64,000 bases of DNA, from the NCBI GenBank assembly GCA_019359375.1, contig JAHHHL010000032.1, forward strand, positions 1 to 64,000. Reading direction: 5' to 3'. A program made the position numbers and the translations under genes. This DNA is from Lyngbya sp. HA4199-MV5. GTDB lineage: Bacteria; Cyanobacteriota; Cyanobacteriia; Leptolyngbyales; Leptolyngbyaceae. Of the stretch, positions 7,947 to 16,706 are shown piece by piece. The notes below the pieces were generated by a model. That model saw only the letters and a program-made list of their open reading frames with translations. It did no database searches and had not been told where the DNA came from. Each line of letters opens with the position of its first letter. Positions within the stretch are counted from its first letter, which is position 1.

Positions 7947-10910
7947 ATGTCATTCCCCACTACAGATCTGACAACTGAGAAGCTCACTGCCGCGCACCAG
8001 CATTACCAGTCGGGACAGTTAGCTGAAGCCGAAGCGCTGTACCGTCAGGTGCTAGAGGAGCAGCCGGAACACGTTGCCGCCTTAACCTGGTTGGCGTTGA
8101 TTGTAGATCAGTTGGGTCGAGCGGAGGAAAGTATTGCGTACTACGATCGCCTGCTGGAAATTGCGCCGAGTGCAGAAATCCATAGCAATCTGGGAACGGT
8201 GCTGTGTCGTCACGGTCGCGTAGAGGAGGGGATTGCCCACCAGAAACAGGCGATCGCGCTGAAACCGCATCAACCAGAAACGCACTACAATCTGGGCGTG
8301 ATTTTGGCTCAAACGGGTCAGCTAGAGGACGCGATCGCGCACTATCGGCAGGTCATTGCGCTGGCTCCCCAGTACGGTGCGGCACACAGCAATTTGGCAA
8401 CGGCGTTGTATAAGCAGGGCAAGCTAGACGCGGCGATCGCACATTATGAGCAGGCACTGGCGATCGACCCCACACATGTCAACGCGCACAATGGGTTGGG
8501 TGTTTCCCTGTTTCGTCAGGGTCAGGTTGAGGCGGCGATCGCTCATTACGAACAGGCGATCGCCCTCAAGCCCGACAGTTACAGCGCTTACAACAATTTG
8601 GGAACAGCACTCCAGCGGCAGGGCAAGCTAGAAGAAGCGACAGCCCAATATCGGCAGGCACTTGACATTAATCCCAGCTATGCCAGTGCCCACGATAATT
8701 TGGGAACGGTGCTACAGGAGCAGGGGAACGTAGGTGAGGCGATCGTCTATTACCGACGGGCGTTAGCGCTTGATCCCAACCTTGCCAATGCTTACAACAA
8801 TTTGGGATCAGCGCTTCAATCGCAGGGCTATATAAACGAAGCGATGAGCCACTGTCTGAAGGCGATTCAGCTTCAGCCCGATCATGCCGATGCTCACAAT
8901 AATTATGCCAGCGGTCTGGTGGAGCAAGGTGAGTTTGAACGGGCGATCGAGCATTACAGAGAGGCACTTCACTACAAGCCTGACCATGCCAACGCCCATT
9001 TGAATCTCGGTATTGTGCTGCTGCTGTTGGGCGATCTGAAGCAGGGCTTTGAAGAATATCACTGGCGCTGGGAGAGTCAGCAATGTGCGTCGCTACGCTA
9101 TCCAAACGCGCTCTGGGATGGGTCAGATCTCAACGGCAAAGTGATTCTGCTGACGGCAGAGCAAGGCTATGGCGATACCATTCAGTTTGCGCGCTACGCC
9201 ATTTTGGTCGCCCAACGCGGTGGTCATGTGGTGATTGCTTGCCAGAAACCACTCATCCGCCTGTTGAATACCCTGCCTGGAATCGATCGCTGTGTCGATC
9301 GCGCCAATGTCGATGTTCAAACGAATGTTCATGCACCCCTGCTCGACCTGCCATTGCTGTTGAGAACTACGCTAGAAACCATTCCCGGTAACGTGCCCTA
9401 TCTCACTCCATCCAGCGACTTTCGCCTGCCGATCGCCGATCATCAATTACCGACTCCCGACTCCCAACTCCCGACTCCCTTCAAAATTGGCATCATCTGG
9501 GCAGCCAACCCCGATAGCTCCACCAGCCGTAAGCGATCGTGCGGGCTAGACCGCTTTTTATCTCTCCTCCAAATTCCTGGTGTAGCGCTTTACAGCTTGC
9601 AGAAGCATCCGGCAGAAGCTGATCGAACTCTGCTGGAAGGGCATCCCACCGTGTTGGATTTGCATGAGCAGCTTGATGATTTTGCCGATACTGCCGTCGC
9701 GATCGCCCAACTCGATCTCGTCATCAGCGTGGATACTGCCGTTGCCCATCTTGCAGGTGCTCTCGGCAAACCTGTCTGGACGCTGCTGGCAAATGTCGCC
9801 GATTGGCGCTGGCTGCGCGATCGTGACGATACACCCTGGTATCCCACCATGCGTTTGTTTCGGCAAGAGAGAGAAGGCGATTGGGATGGGGTGTTTGAGC
9901 AAGTGAGAAAGGCATTGATTGGAGGAGAGGGGAGGCAGGAGGCAGAAGGCAGAGGGCAGAAGGGAAGAGAGGAGAGAGGGGAGAGGAGAGAGGAGAGAGG
10001 GGAGAGGAGAAAAGCAGAGGAGGCAGAGACTCTTTCCGAACTCAAAACTCAAAACTCAAAACTCAAAACTCCCACACCCCACACCCCACACCCCACACCC
10101 CTTATCGGTTTCAACCAACTCCAAACCTGCCGCCACGGGACGTTCCTCTACAATCGCAATGATCTCTACATTGGTCGATCGCTCGAATTATATGGCGAAT
10201 GGAGTGAAGGTGAGGTGTCGTTATTCCAACCGCTCATTCAGCCAGGAGATGTGGTGGTTGAAGTGGGCGCGAATATTGGCACGCATACAGTGTTTTTTGC
10301 GAAAGCGGTGGGGGCAAAAGGACGCGTGCTGGCGATCGAGCCGCAGCGCATTGTGTTTCAAACGTTGTGTGCAAATCTGGCGCTCAATAGCATTACAAAT
10401 GTGCACACCTACGCGATCGCCCTTGGGGAAGCGCCCGGTTTCGCGCAAATTCCAGCACTGGATTATCACCAGCTCAACAACTACGGCGGCGTGAGTCTCA
10501 GCCAGAATGCGTCTGGAGAACAGGCGGCTGGAGAAACCGTCCAAATTGCAACGCTGGACAGTTTTGCGTTAACCCAATGTCGCCTGCTGAAAATTGATGT
10601 GGAAGGGATGGAACTTGCTGTCCTGAAGGGAGCAACAGAAATGCTCCAGCGCTGTCAACCTATTTTATATCTTGAGAACGATCGCCAGGATAAATCAACC
10701 GCCTTGATTCAACATCTTGTAGCACTGGGTTATGAGCTGTACTGGCATTGTCCACCTATCTACAATGCTGATAATTTCTTACACAATCCGCAAAACGTTT
10801 TTGGCAACACAATCTCCGTCAATATGTTGGGGTTGCTGCCCATGCATCACCTTGCGATCGAAGGCTTAAAACGAGTCAGTCTTCATGATCAACCAACCTT
10901 TAACATCTAA
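7947..10910 (+). CDS. TPR - glycosyltransferase-like - FkbM methyltransferase fusion protein
   Basis: A 987-residue multidomain protein. Residues 1-375 or so are about eleven tetratricopeptide repeats (for example AIAHYEQALAIDPTHVNAHNGLG). The middle, about 385-655, resembles the GT9/GT41-type glycosyltransferase fold of TPR proteins (AEQGYGDTIQFARYA, FKIGIIWAANPDSSTSRKRS, LDLVISVDTAVAHLAGALGKP). Residues about 658-719 are a repeat-derived linker (Glu/Arg/Gly-rich, then SELKTQNSKLK, then [10 protein letters not shown]). Residues 720-987 are an FkbM-type SAM methyltransferase (VVVEVGANIGTHTVFFAKAV, LKIDVEGMELAVLKG). It probably modifies surface glycans or glycolipids in the cytosol. I chose the ATG at 7947 because TPR sequence begins there; an upstream in-frame ATG at 7434 would add repeat-derived residues. 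Confidence 0.88.
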   Translation: MSFPTTDLTTEKLTAAHQHYQSGQLAEAEALYRQVLEEQPEHVAALTWLALIVDQLGRAEESIAYYDRLLEIAPSAEIHSNLGTVLCRHGRVEEGIAHQKQAIALKPHQPETHYNLGVILAQTGQLEDAIAHYRQVIALAPQYGAAHSNLATALYKQGKLDAAIAHYEQALAIDPTHVNAHNGLGVSLFRQGQVEAAIAHYEQAIALKPDSYSAYNNLGTALQRQGKLEEATAQYRQALDINPSYASAHDNLGTVLQEQGNVGEAIVYYRRALALDPNLANAYNNLGSALQSQGYINEAMSHCLKAIQLQPDHADAHNNYASGLVEQGEFERAIEHYREALHYKPDHANAHLNLGIVLLLLGDLKQGFEEYHWRWESQQCASLRYPNALWDGSDLNGKVILLTAEQGYGDTIQFARYAILVAQRGGHVVIACQKPLIRLLNTLPGIDRCVDRANVDVQTNVHAPLLDLPLLLRTTLETIPGNVPYLTPSSDFRLPIADHQLPTPDSQLPTPFKIGIIWAANPDSSTSRKRSCGLDRFLSLLQIPGVALYSLQKHPAEADRTLLEGHPTVLDLHEQLDDFADTAVAIAQLDLVISVDTAVAHLAGALGKPVWTLLANVADWRWLRDRDDTPWYPTMRLFRQEREGDWDGVFEQVRKALIGGEGRQEAEGRGQKGREERGERREERGERRKAEEAETLSELKTQNSKLKTPTPHTPHPTPLIGFNQLQTCRHGTFLYNRNDLYIGRSLELYGEWSEGEVSLFQPLIQPGDVVVEVGANIGTHTVFFAKAVGAKGRVLAIEPQRIVFQTLCANLALNSITNVHTYAIALGEAPGFAQIPALDYHQLNNYGGVSLSQNASGEQAAGETVQIATLDSFALTQCRLLKIDVEGMELAVLKGATEMLQRCQPILYLENDRQDKSTALIQHLVALGYELYWHCPPIYNADNFLHNPQNVFGNTISVNMLGLLPMHHLAIEGLKRVSLHDQPTFNI
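9919..10104 (+). repeat. In-frame STRR-type insert forming a protein linker
   Basis: Within the TPR fusion gene, about 186 bp consist of GGAGGCAGAAGGCAG- and GAGAGGGGAGAGG-type purine units, an AACTCAAAACT triplet repeat and CCCACACC units. These are the same sub-blocks, in the same order, as in the spacer just upstream of this gene. No stop occurs in the coding frame. The segment lies exactly between the glycosyltransferase-like and FkbM domains. Confidence 0.85.
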
Positions 10911-10936
10911 ACCCTGATTGACTGACAAATCTTTCT

Positions 10937-10990
10937 TGCAGGTTGGGTTGAACAGGGTAAAACTCAACAATGGCTGAGTTTTGTTAGATT
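10937..10990. terminator. REP-like hairpin after the TPR fusion gene
   Basis: AAAACTCA (10959-10966) pairs with TGAGTTTT (10975-10982) around an 8-nt loop, followed by a T-rich stretch. The left flank (GCAGGTTGGGTTGAAC) matches the GTAGGTTGGGTTGA motif of REPs around the transposase at 25.97 kb. It could terminate the upstream transcript, or be a dispersed REP copy, or both. Confidence 0.5.
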
Positions 10991-11148
10991 TTATTAAACT
11001 CAACTCAGCCTACCGTTTGTACGCAAGTTTGTGTGGAATTGGTATCAGATCGATAACCTTATCTTTCATTAGAAAGACGCAATGATCAAACGGTCTCTTT
11101 AACATGGAAAGAGCTGAAATGGTAATCCCACAGATTTCGAGGCAAGTC

Positions 11149-11277
11149 TAGGGCGTGTCATCAATTAGCTCCGAAACCTTGCAATATCAGCAGTGTCACG
11201 CCCGTTCCAACACACCAGGCTAGGGGCTAGAACCCTTACTGCAAGCAATGTGTAGTAGTAATTGATGACAGCCTCTA
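11149..11277 (+). mobile_element. 125-bp MITE-like element, copy 1
   Basis: The element spans 11151-11275 between flanking TA dinucleotides (11149-11150 and 11276-11277). The left terminus is GGGCGTGTCATCAATTA; the right terminus reads GAGGCTGTCATCAATTA on the opposite strand, so the terminal inverted repeats are about 17 bp. The interior does not code. It matches copies at 16578, 44740 and 58471 along the whole length and is exactly the same size. Inserted in a gene-free spacer. Together with the REP-like hairpin it accounts for most of the gap from 10911 to 11376. Confidence 0.9.
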
Positions 11278-11376
11278 GTATCAACATAGCAGTGCTTGTG
11301 TCACATTTTGCTTTGCATCAGAACGATCGCGAAGGGCACTGACGTTGTCATTTTTTCTTTTAAGGAGTATCTAATC

Positions 11377-11589
11377 ATGTCGAAGCAATTTAAGAAGGGC
11401 GCTCGGGTAGAGTGGGAATCTTCTGGCGGCACGTCGCGGGGTGTAGTCAAAGAGGTTATCACCGAACCAACTGACTTTAAAAACCACCATTTTGAAGCAT
11501 CCAAACAGGAGCCTGAATACCGAGTGGAAAGCGAAAAAAGCGGCAAGGATGCCATCCACAAAGCCGAGGCGCTCAAAAAGATTGATTAG
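11377..11589 (+). CDS. DUF2945 / hypervirulence-associated TUDOR-like domain protein
   Basis: A 70-residue cytosolic protein, MSKQFKKGARVEWESSGG, with the family signature GxxVxWxSxGGxSxGxV near the start and a C-terminal PEYRVESEKSGKDAIHKAEAL segment. DUF2945 (HVA1) proteins are small SH3/Tudor-like barrels of unknown function, widespread in bacteria and fungi. The start at 11377 is fixed by TAAGGAGT nine bases upstream; an earlier in-frame ATG at 11296 would add residues unlike the family. A 78-bp repeat begins directly at its 3' end. It stands alone between a MITE copy and a convergent esterase gene. Confidence 0.85.
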   Translation: MSKQFKKGARVEWESSGGTSRGVVKEVITEPTDFKNHHFEASKQEPEYRVESEKSGKDAIHKAEALKKID

Positions 11590-11667
11590 GGCTTCCGCAA
11601 GCTTCGGAGGCTTGAACCAGGCATCAGGCAGCGCGACCAACGTTGCGGCTTAAACCTCCGAGGTTTT
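11590..11667. repeat. 78-bp two-hairpin repeat, copy A
   Basis: Aligns without gaps to 46415-46492. The left end holds the palindromic AAGCTTCGGAGGCTT (one wobble-type mismatch) and the right end the perfect AAACCTCCGAGGTTT; about 40 bp containing GCATCAGG and GCGACC separate them. It starts at the last base of the DUF2945 gene's neighbourhood and may act as a terminator there. Confidence 0.75.
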
Positions 11668-11690
11668 ACACTCTATCTTCGTCCTCCCTT

Positions 11691-12632
11691 TCACCCCTGC
11701 CGTAACCTGTGACGCTCAAAGAAACTCCAAATTTCCTCGCTACCATTAAGTAATTGGGTCGGTCCCGAACCACCTCTAGGCCAGACATGCCCAACCCCTT
11801 TAAGTGTGACAAGCTCGACTTCTGAACCGCCCTGGCAGTTAGCATAGCGAGCAACTTCGACACGTCCGCCCGTTAGCTGCTTCACCTGCACTGATGCGGG
11901 ACAGTTATTGTGACGCTGCCAGAAGTCGATCGTCCGAGGCACAGACAAAATTGAGCCATAGCTGAGGTTGCCCCCCTGCCAGGGCACTTTGCGATCGTCC
12001 GTCCCGTTAATCATCAGCATGGGGGAGGGTGCTTGAGGTTTGCAAGAGCCTTGTAACTGGCTGGGTAGCGTGGCAACGACTGATGCAAACGCTGCAATTT
12101 GAAACGACGATTCACAGGCAAGCCGCTGTACGAGAAACCCACCATTCGACACACCAGCCGCATATACCCGGCGTGAGTCGATCGCCCGAACGCGTTTAAT
12201 GTGGTCAATCAACGCAGGCACAAAGCCCACATCATCAACGCCCGTCAAAAACTTGTTAAGCGGGTTCCAGCGGCGATCAATGCCGTCAGGGTAAACCACC
12301 ATAAAGCCTTTCTGCTCTGCAATGTCGTTAAAGCCAGACCCATTCGCCAAATCTTTCCCCTGCGATCCGTAGCCGTGAAAAGCCAGCACCAATGGCAGTG
12401 GACGATCGAAGCGGTATGATTTTGGCGTATAGAGGTGATAGGTTCGTCGTTGCCCTTCGTACACCACCTCCCCTGTCATATCTCCAAGCTTCACTGGTTG
12501 AGCCGCAGAAGCCGCATCTGATTGCGGGGATTGTTCACGCTTCCCCGACGGTGTTTGACACGCGGTCAGCCCGATCGCGATCAATAGTGAAAGTAACCGA
12601 GCCGCACGCCCCCACCCGATAACTCTGTTCAT
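11691..12632 (-). CDS. Lipoprotein esterase, PHB-depolymerase/LpqC-like alpha/beta hydrolase
   Basis: An exported lipoprotein of 313 residues: MNRVIGWGRAARLLSLLIAI followed by the lipobox LTAC. The hydrolase body has the oxyanion region LVLAFHGYGSQG, the nucleophile elbow YAAGVSNGGFLVQRLAC (Ser in G-x-S-x-G), a probable acid in INGTDDRKVPW and the catalytic His in KGVGHVWPRGG. This arrangement matches the feruloyl esterase/poly(3-hydroxybutyrate) depolymerase group (LpqC). The natural substrate cannot be read from sequence. I chose the start at 12632 because it gives a clean signal peptide; an in-frame ATG at 12671 lacks a ribosome site. Confidence 0.85.
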   Translation of the reverse strand: MNRVIGWGRAARLLSLLIAIGLTACQTPSGKREQSPQSDAASAAQPVKLGDMTGEVVYEGQRRTYHLYTPKSYRFDRPLPLVLAFHGYGSQGKDLANGSGFNDIAEQKGFMVVYPDGIDRRWNPLNKFLTGVDDVGFVPALIDHIKRVRAIDSRRVYAAGVSNGGFLVQRLACESSFQIAAFASVVATLPSQLQGSCKPQAPSPMLMINGTDDRKVPWQGGNLSYGSILSVPRTIDFWQRHNNCPASVQVKQLTGGRVEVARYANCQGGSEVELVTLKGVGHVWPRGGSGPTQLLNGSEEIWSFFERHRLRQG

Positions 12633-13115
12633 CACAGCAGGCTTCACTCCCCTTAGAAAGGCACCAAACATGCACGATCGCCATACGGTAAAAGCGCCGT
12701 CACAAAGGCTTTATGACCCATTCATTTAGCCAGCAAGCTTAACAAAAATTTATAGAAAGCAAGTCTGTCTTTAGATTGATTGTCTGTTTTTTAGTACAAT
12801 TGTATTAATTAATTGATGAAAGAGTGCGTGTGCAAACTCAGCTTTAGCCATAAAGAGTCAGTACAAGGACTACTCCGACTCCTGACTCCTGATTCCCTTA
12901 TAGAACCAATCGCTTTAGCTCCTACCCCCTGAACCCTGAACCCTGCCCCCTGACTCCTGACTCCCCACCCTTGAAGTTCTCTTGCCAACCTATGCAACCA
13001 GTTCGTCTCTAGCTACAATGTGCCCACACAGAATGATTTAGCGATGACGGAACGATTTGTCAGACCGATCGAGGCTTTCATGTCACGGTTATTTTAAACT
13101 TACAAGGCACGCAGA
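12633..13115. other. Spacer with degenerate STRR repeats
   Basis: No gene is supported here. About 12870-12975 holds pyrimidine-rich CTGACTCC/CCCTGAA units of the STRR type, and 12790-12825 is AT-rich with short palindromes. The stretch separates the divergent esterase gene (minus) and the TIR-like gene (plus), so promoters for both probably lie in it; I cannot place them confidently. Confidence 0.5.
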
Positions 13116-13883
13116 ATGGCTATTATTGCCCTCAAAGCCTGGTATCTCCAGGAATACGAGCCGATTAAAGAATTAGAAAAGCGTCCCCACGATTTACGCT
13201 TGAGCAAAAATAGTTTGCTGAAGTCAGGGTTGCGGGCAGATTTTTTGGAAGACAGCGCCGAGGTAAAGCAAGCCCTCTGGTTTCAGCGCTACCTCGAAGG
13301 GGAAGCCGTCGAATTCTACATTGAAGGCAGCGGTAGCTATGCGATCGCCAACATTGACCTGCAAAGCCACGAAATCTACTTCTCCAAACAAGATGCCCTG
13401 ACGCATCTAGAACCCACAATTTTTCTCTGCTACCAGACTGAATACGCCGAGTCTAGCGAATTGCTCCGCGAAGAACTGCAAACCCTGGTGGAAAAACTCA
13501 ACCCTCGATCGCGCTTACCCCTAACGCTGGTTGAATCTCATCGCCTGACGGATGGACCCACGCGCTTAAGCAGCAAAATGATGCGATCGATTCGTCAGAG
13601 CCTCTTGTTCATTGCCGATGGCACCTCGATCGCCCACATTGACAGCACTCCACCCCAACTGATCCCCAGCCCCAAAGTGTGCGTTGAAGTAGGCTATGCC
13701 CTGCAATGCAAACGCGCTGACCAGATTATCCTCGCCCAAATGGAACGCTCCGACCAACCCGGACAGTTTCCCTTCGATCTCCCCAGCCAGCATCGACTCG
13801 TCTTCAAAGACAAAGCCCAACTCCACAAAAGCCTGCCGTCGCTGGTGCAGACGCAACTTCAGCGGTTCAACTTGTTGCCGTAG
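13116..13883 (+). CDS. Protein with C-terminal TIR-like / deoxyribosyltransferase-like domain
   Basis: A 255-residue cytosolic protein. Residues 1-95 are an uncharacterised N-terminal region (ALWFQRYLEGEAVEFYIEG). From about residue 100 (TIFLCYQTEYAESSELLREEL) the pattern matches a TIR-like or nucleoside 2-deoxyribosyltransferase-like Rossmann-type fold: MMRSIRQSLLFIADGT, then PSPKVCVEVGYALQCKRADQIILAQME, then FPFDLPSQHRLVFKD. The EVGYAL element with the conserved Glu is characteristic of that fold, including CBASS/Pycsar-associated effectors. No cyclase or partner is next to it, so a defence role is only a possibility. Normal HIP1 density argues against recent acquisition. Confidence 0.6.
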   Translation: MAIIALKAWYLQEYEPIKELEKRPHDLRLSKNSLLKSGLRADFLEDSAEVKQALWFQRYLEGEAVEFYIEGSGSYAIANIDLQSHEIYFSKQDALTHLEPTIFLCYQTEYAESSELLREELQTLVEKLNPRSRLPLTLVESHRLTDGPTRLSSKMMRSIRQSLLFIADGTSIAHIDSTPPQLIPSPKVCVEVGYALQCKRADQIILAQMERSDQPGQFPFDLPSQHRLVFKDKAQLHKSLPSLVQTQLQRFNLLP

Positions 13884-13981
13884 AAACCTTTGCAATGAGG
13901 ATATGCGCTTCCCAAGATATCCTGAGAATTCACCCTTAGGAATGGAAATTAAATCACTTCGATCACCTCAGCCCCTTAATT

Positions 13982-14052
13982 GTAAGGGCGCGGCATGCGG
14001 CAGATCGCTCTAGGTGAAGGCGAGGACTTTCTATCGCATGCCACGCCCCTAC
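13982..14052. repeat. REP-like long inverted repeat
   Basis: GTAAGGGCGCGGCATGCG (13982-13999) pairs with CGCATGCCACGCCCCTAC (14035-14052), two mismatches in 18, around a 35-nt loop. The outer GTAGGG/CCCTAC ends match the palindromes at 49465 and 60925, so it probably belongs to the same REP superfamily. No gene is seen in the rest of 13884-14295. Confidence 0.65.
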
Positions 14053-14295
14053 GCATCGAATGACACCTTCACAAAGCCTCCTTCCTTAGAAGCCCGGAAA
14101 GGGAACAATTTGGCGTGAAATAAAATTAAACGCGCTTTGCTGCATTGCGGCTTGACTCTTTGAGCAGGCTTCATGGGTTCGCACGCCAAGGCGATCGCTG
14201 CTGCTGTAGTCGATCGCAGGCACAGACCAGTGCATCGCTCCTGAAAGACGAATTGCAATGCTCCAAATGGTGATCAACGAGCGAGAGGAACTCTT

Positions 14296-14808
14296 ATGAG
14301 CAGGACATTCTTAAGCAAAAGAGCACTAAATTTACGCCCTGTAACCGCCGCTCAAGCGAGAGATTGTCAAAGTGGCGAAGCACCCGTCTTAACCCTCATT
14401 GGCTTAGCCATTGCAGGCGCATCACTTGTTGCCACCTTGATGACTGTGCCAGAATTTCGTGGCTACTTCTTTTCTGCGTCCGAACCCAAGCCAGCCCCCA
14501 GTGCAGCCGCACCAGACTTCTCAGCTCAATCACGTCCCGTTCAGCAATCAACTCCAACCCCAGTCGCGTCAACCTTTCAGCCAGTACCGACCACACAGCA
14601 GTCAGTCATGCCGTTCCCAAGACCACTGCCTCAAGTGACAGGAGCCGCAAGCGCGGCTCGACCGTTTGGGGCTGCATCAAAATCATGGTGTCTTGGCATG
14701 AAACAGCAGTGGCAATTTCGGCAGGAGCATTTCCAGCAGAAGGATGAGTCGATCAAGGCGGTGATGGAGGAGAAGGATTGTGGCTACTGGGGCATCAGGG
14801 CAGAATAG
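14296..14808 (+). CDS. Membrane-anchored Pro/Ala-rich protein, unknown function
   Basis: 170 residues. A cytoplasmic N-terminus of about 30 residues is followed by one hydrophobic helix (VLTLIGLAIAGASLVATLM), then a long Pro/Ser/Gln/Ala-rich linker (PKPAPSAAAPDFSAQSRP...). A compact C-terminal part has two cysteines and aromatic residues (SWCLGMKQQWQFRQEHF, EKDCGYWGI), which could form a disulfide outside the cytoplasm. I recognise no family. No clear ribosome site; the ATG at 14296 is the first that includes the helix. Confidence 0.55.
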   Translation: MSRTFLSKRALNLRPVTAAQARDCQSGEAPVLTLIGLAIAGASLVATLMTVPEFRGYFFSASEPKPAPSAAAPDFSAQSRPVQQSTPTPVASTFQPVPTTQQSVMPFPRPLPQVTGAASAARPFGAASKSWCLGMKQQWQFRQEHFQQKDESIKAVMEEKDCGYWGIRAE

Positions 14809-14958
14809 AGCTCTGTTAGTAGCCCTCCCAGCGCGATCGCCCACAATCAGAAAGCACTTTGAACGATATTTTTGAACCATTCGTGGGCAAAGTGAGTGTA
14901 TTCAACCCAACTGCACCGATAATTGGGAAGGTTCTCACACCATTAAGGGAACGAGTCT

Positions 14959-15297
14959 ATGACGAGCAACTTTAACCAACCAAGACCAGGCGATGCTGTC
15001 GCCGCAGAAACACCCGCCGCTTCGGGCGAGCAACGCCGCAGTAAGTATGCTCGCACGCCAACCGAATATGCGGTGCATCTCTTGATTGATGGTGGGCACC
15101 GCGAAGAAGTGCGGTTTGCCACGATTCAAGAATTTCAGAAGTGGTATAGCAGTGAACTGGTGCCGAAAGCCGCCTCTAATGATTTCATCACGGTGCCCAT
15201 TAAAAATGTGCAGGGCGAGTATATGGTGCTGCGACCCGCAAGGGTCTTGGGCATTCGGGTCGAACCCGTCTTTAGCTCTAGCGTCGAGCGGTTTTAG
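14959..15297 (+). CDS. Conserved cyanobacterial-type protein, unknown function
   Basis: 112 residues, soluble. A low-complexity N-terminus (MTSNFNQPRPGDAVAAETPAA) precedes a well-conserved-looking domain: EYAVHLLIDGGHREEVRFAT, FQKWYSSELVPKA and GEYMVLRPARVLGIRVEP. It ends eight bases before the mltA start on the same strand, so the two are likely co-transcribed. TTAAGGGAAC lies 5' of the ATG. Function unknown; the link to cell-wall turnover rests only on the gene pair. Confidence 0.65.
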   Translation: MTSNFNQPRPGDAVAAETPAASGEQRRSKYARTPTEYAVHLLIDGGHREEVRFATIQEFQKWYSSELVPKAASNDFITVPIKNVQGEYMVLRPARVLGIRVEPVFSSSVERF

Positions 15298-15305
15298 TCG
15301 CCAGC

Positions 15306-16541
15306 ATGATGAGCGCGAAGGGAGTGACTGTAAGCCGCTGGATTAGCATTATCTGTGCGGGCACCTTCTGGGTTGCGGCTAGCGTGCCAGCCCGATCGCC
15401 GAGCCAGGTCGTGCCCGATCGTCTACCCAAGCCAGTTCTCTCTCCGGCGACAAAAGCTACTGCCCCGTTGCTGCCCTTGCCGATCGCGCCATTTCGACAA
15501 TCGGCAGACAGCCCGTTTGATGGGGATTTTAAGACACCAGACGATCGTCGATCGTTGTTAAAGGCGATCGATTACAGCCTGCGTTACTTACAAACCGAGC
15601 GAGCGATCGCGGCGTATCGTTCCTCTCCAACACCAGGGATCACCCGTGAGCGAGTGGTTCGTAGCCTCAAGCGCTTTCGGCAATTGCTGCTGACGACGAC
15701 TTCTGCTACCGCATTGCAGGCGGCGATCGAGCGTGAATTTGTGTTTTACCAGGCGGCGGGCAACGATGGTCAGGGCACCGTTGCGTTTACAGGCTACTTT
15801 GAACCTGTTTACACTGCCAGTCGCCGTCCCACCGCAGACTTTCGCTATCCGCTGTTTCGGATGCCGCCTGACTTAGCACGCTGGGCAAAACCCCACCCAA
15901 CGCGACTCCAGCTTGAAGGAGCCGATGGGTTGCAGTTCCACAATCGTTGGTTGAAAGGTTTGGAACTGGTGTGGCTACACGATCGCCTGGAAGCCTTTCT
16001 CATTCAGGTACAGGGATCAGCGCGGCTGAACCTTACCGATGGCACTGTAATGACTGTCGGGCACGCTGGCACAACCGACTATCCCTATACGGGGATCGGT
16101 CGAGAACTCGTCAAAGCAGGCAAATTTAAGCTAGAAGAGCTGACGCTGCCGTTGCTGATCCAATACCTGACGGATAATCCCGCCGATCGCGATGTGTACC
16201 TTCCTCGCAACAATCGCTTTGTCTTCTTCAAGCGAACCAATGGTGCTGCCGCGATCGGCAGTATAGGCGCACCTGTGACAGCAGAACGGTCGATCGCCAC
16301 CGACAAAACTCAGTTTCCTCCCGGTGCGCTGGCGTTGATTCAAACCCAGATTCCCGCCGCCACTCCAGCAGGGCAGTTCGTTAAACGCTCAGTCAACCGT
16401 TATGTGCTGGATCAAGACACAGGCGGCGCAATCAAAGGGGCAGGGCGCGTCGATCTATTCATGGGTACGGGGAAACAGGCGGGCGATCGGGCGGGTCTCA
16501 TCAACGACACAGGGCATCTGTATTACTTGCTGCTGCGATAG
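15306..16541 (+). CDS. mltA: Membrane-bound lytic murein transglycosylase A
   Basis: A peptidoglycan lytic transglycosylase that cleaves glycan strands with 1,6-anhydro product formation, acting in the periplasm. A signal segment near the N-terminus (SIICAGTFWVAASVPA) has no lipobox Cys, so the protein may be soluble rather than a lipoprotein as in E. coli. The MltA domain spans about residues 130-270 (FTGYFEPVYTASRRPT, FLIQVQGSARLNL). The C-terminal 3D domain holds VDLFMGTGKQAGDRAG, whose Asp is the expected catalytic acid. Two adjacent ATGs (15306, 15309) are possible. Length, 411, is slightly above E. coli MltA (365). Probably in an operon with the preceding gene. Confidence 0.92.
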   Translation: MMSAKGVTVSRWISIICAGTFWVAASVPARSPSQVVPDRLPKPVLSPATKATAPLLPLPIAPFRQSADSPFDGDFKTPDDRRSLLKAIDYSLRYLQTERAIAAYRSSPTPGITRERVVRSLKRFRQLLLTTTSATALQAAIEREFVFYQAAGNDGQGTVAFTGYFEPVYTASRRPTADFRYPLFRMPPDLARWAKPHPTRLQLEGADGLQFHNRWLKGLELVWLHDRLEAFLIQVQGSARLNLTDGTVMTVGHAGTTDYPYTGIGRELVKAGKFKLEELTLPLLIQYLTDNPADRDVYLPRNNRFVFFKRTNGAAAIGSIGAPVTAERSIATDKTQFPPGALALIQTQIPAATPAGQFVKRSVNRYVLDQDTGGAIKGAGRVDLFMGTGKQAGDRAGLINDTGHLYYLLLR

Positions 16542-16577
16542 TCCGCCTGCGGCTCAAACCAGCACGCCTCCAAATGT

Positions 16578-16706
16578 TAGGGGCTGTCATCAATTACTAC
16601 TACACATGACTTTCAGCAAGGATTCCAGCCCCTAGCCTGGTGTGCCGGAACGGGCGCGACACTGCTGATATTGCAAGGTTTCGGAGCTAATTGATGACAC
16701 GCCCTA
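16578..16706 (-). mobile_element. 125-bp MITE-like element, copy 2
   Basis: Element 16580-16704 between TA dinucleotides at 16578-16579 and 16705-16706, in the opposite orientation to copy 1. Termini are GGGGCTGTCATCAATTA on the left and, on the opposite strand, GGGCGTGTCATCAATTA. It lies 36 bp beyond the mltA stop and does not touch the coding sequence. Confidence 0.9.

Noticed and set aside
12809-12997. 62-residue minus-strand frame in the spacer near 12.9 kb
   Set aside because: It translates the degenerate STRR repeat (GVRSQGAGFRVQG) and has no independent support.
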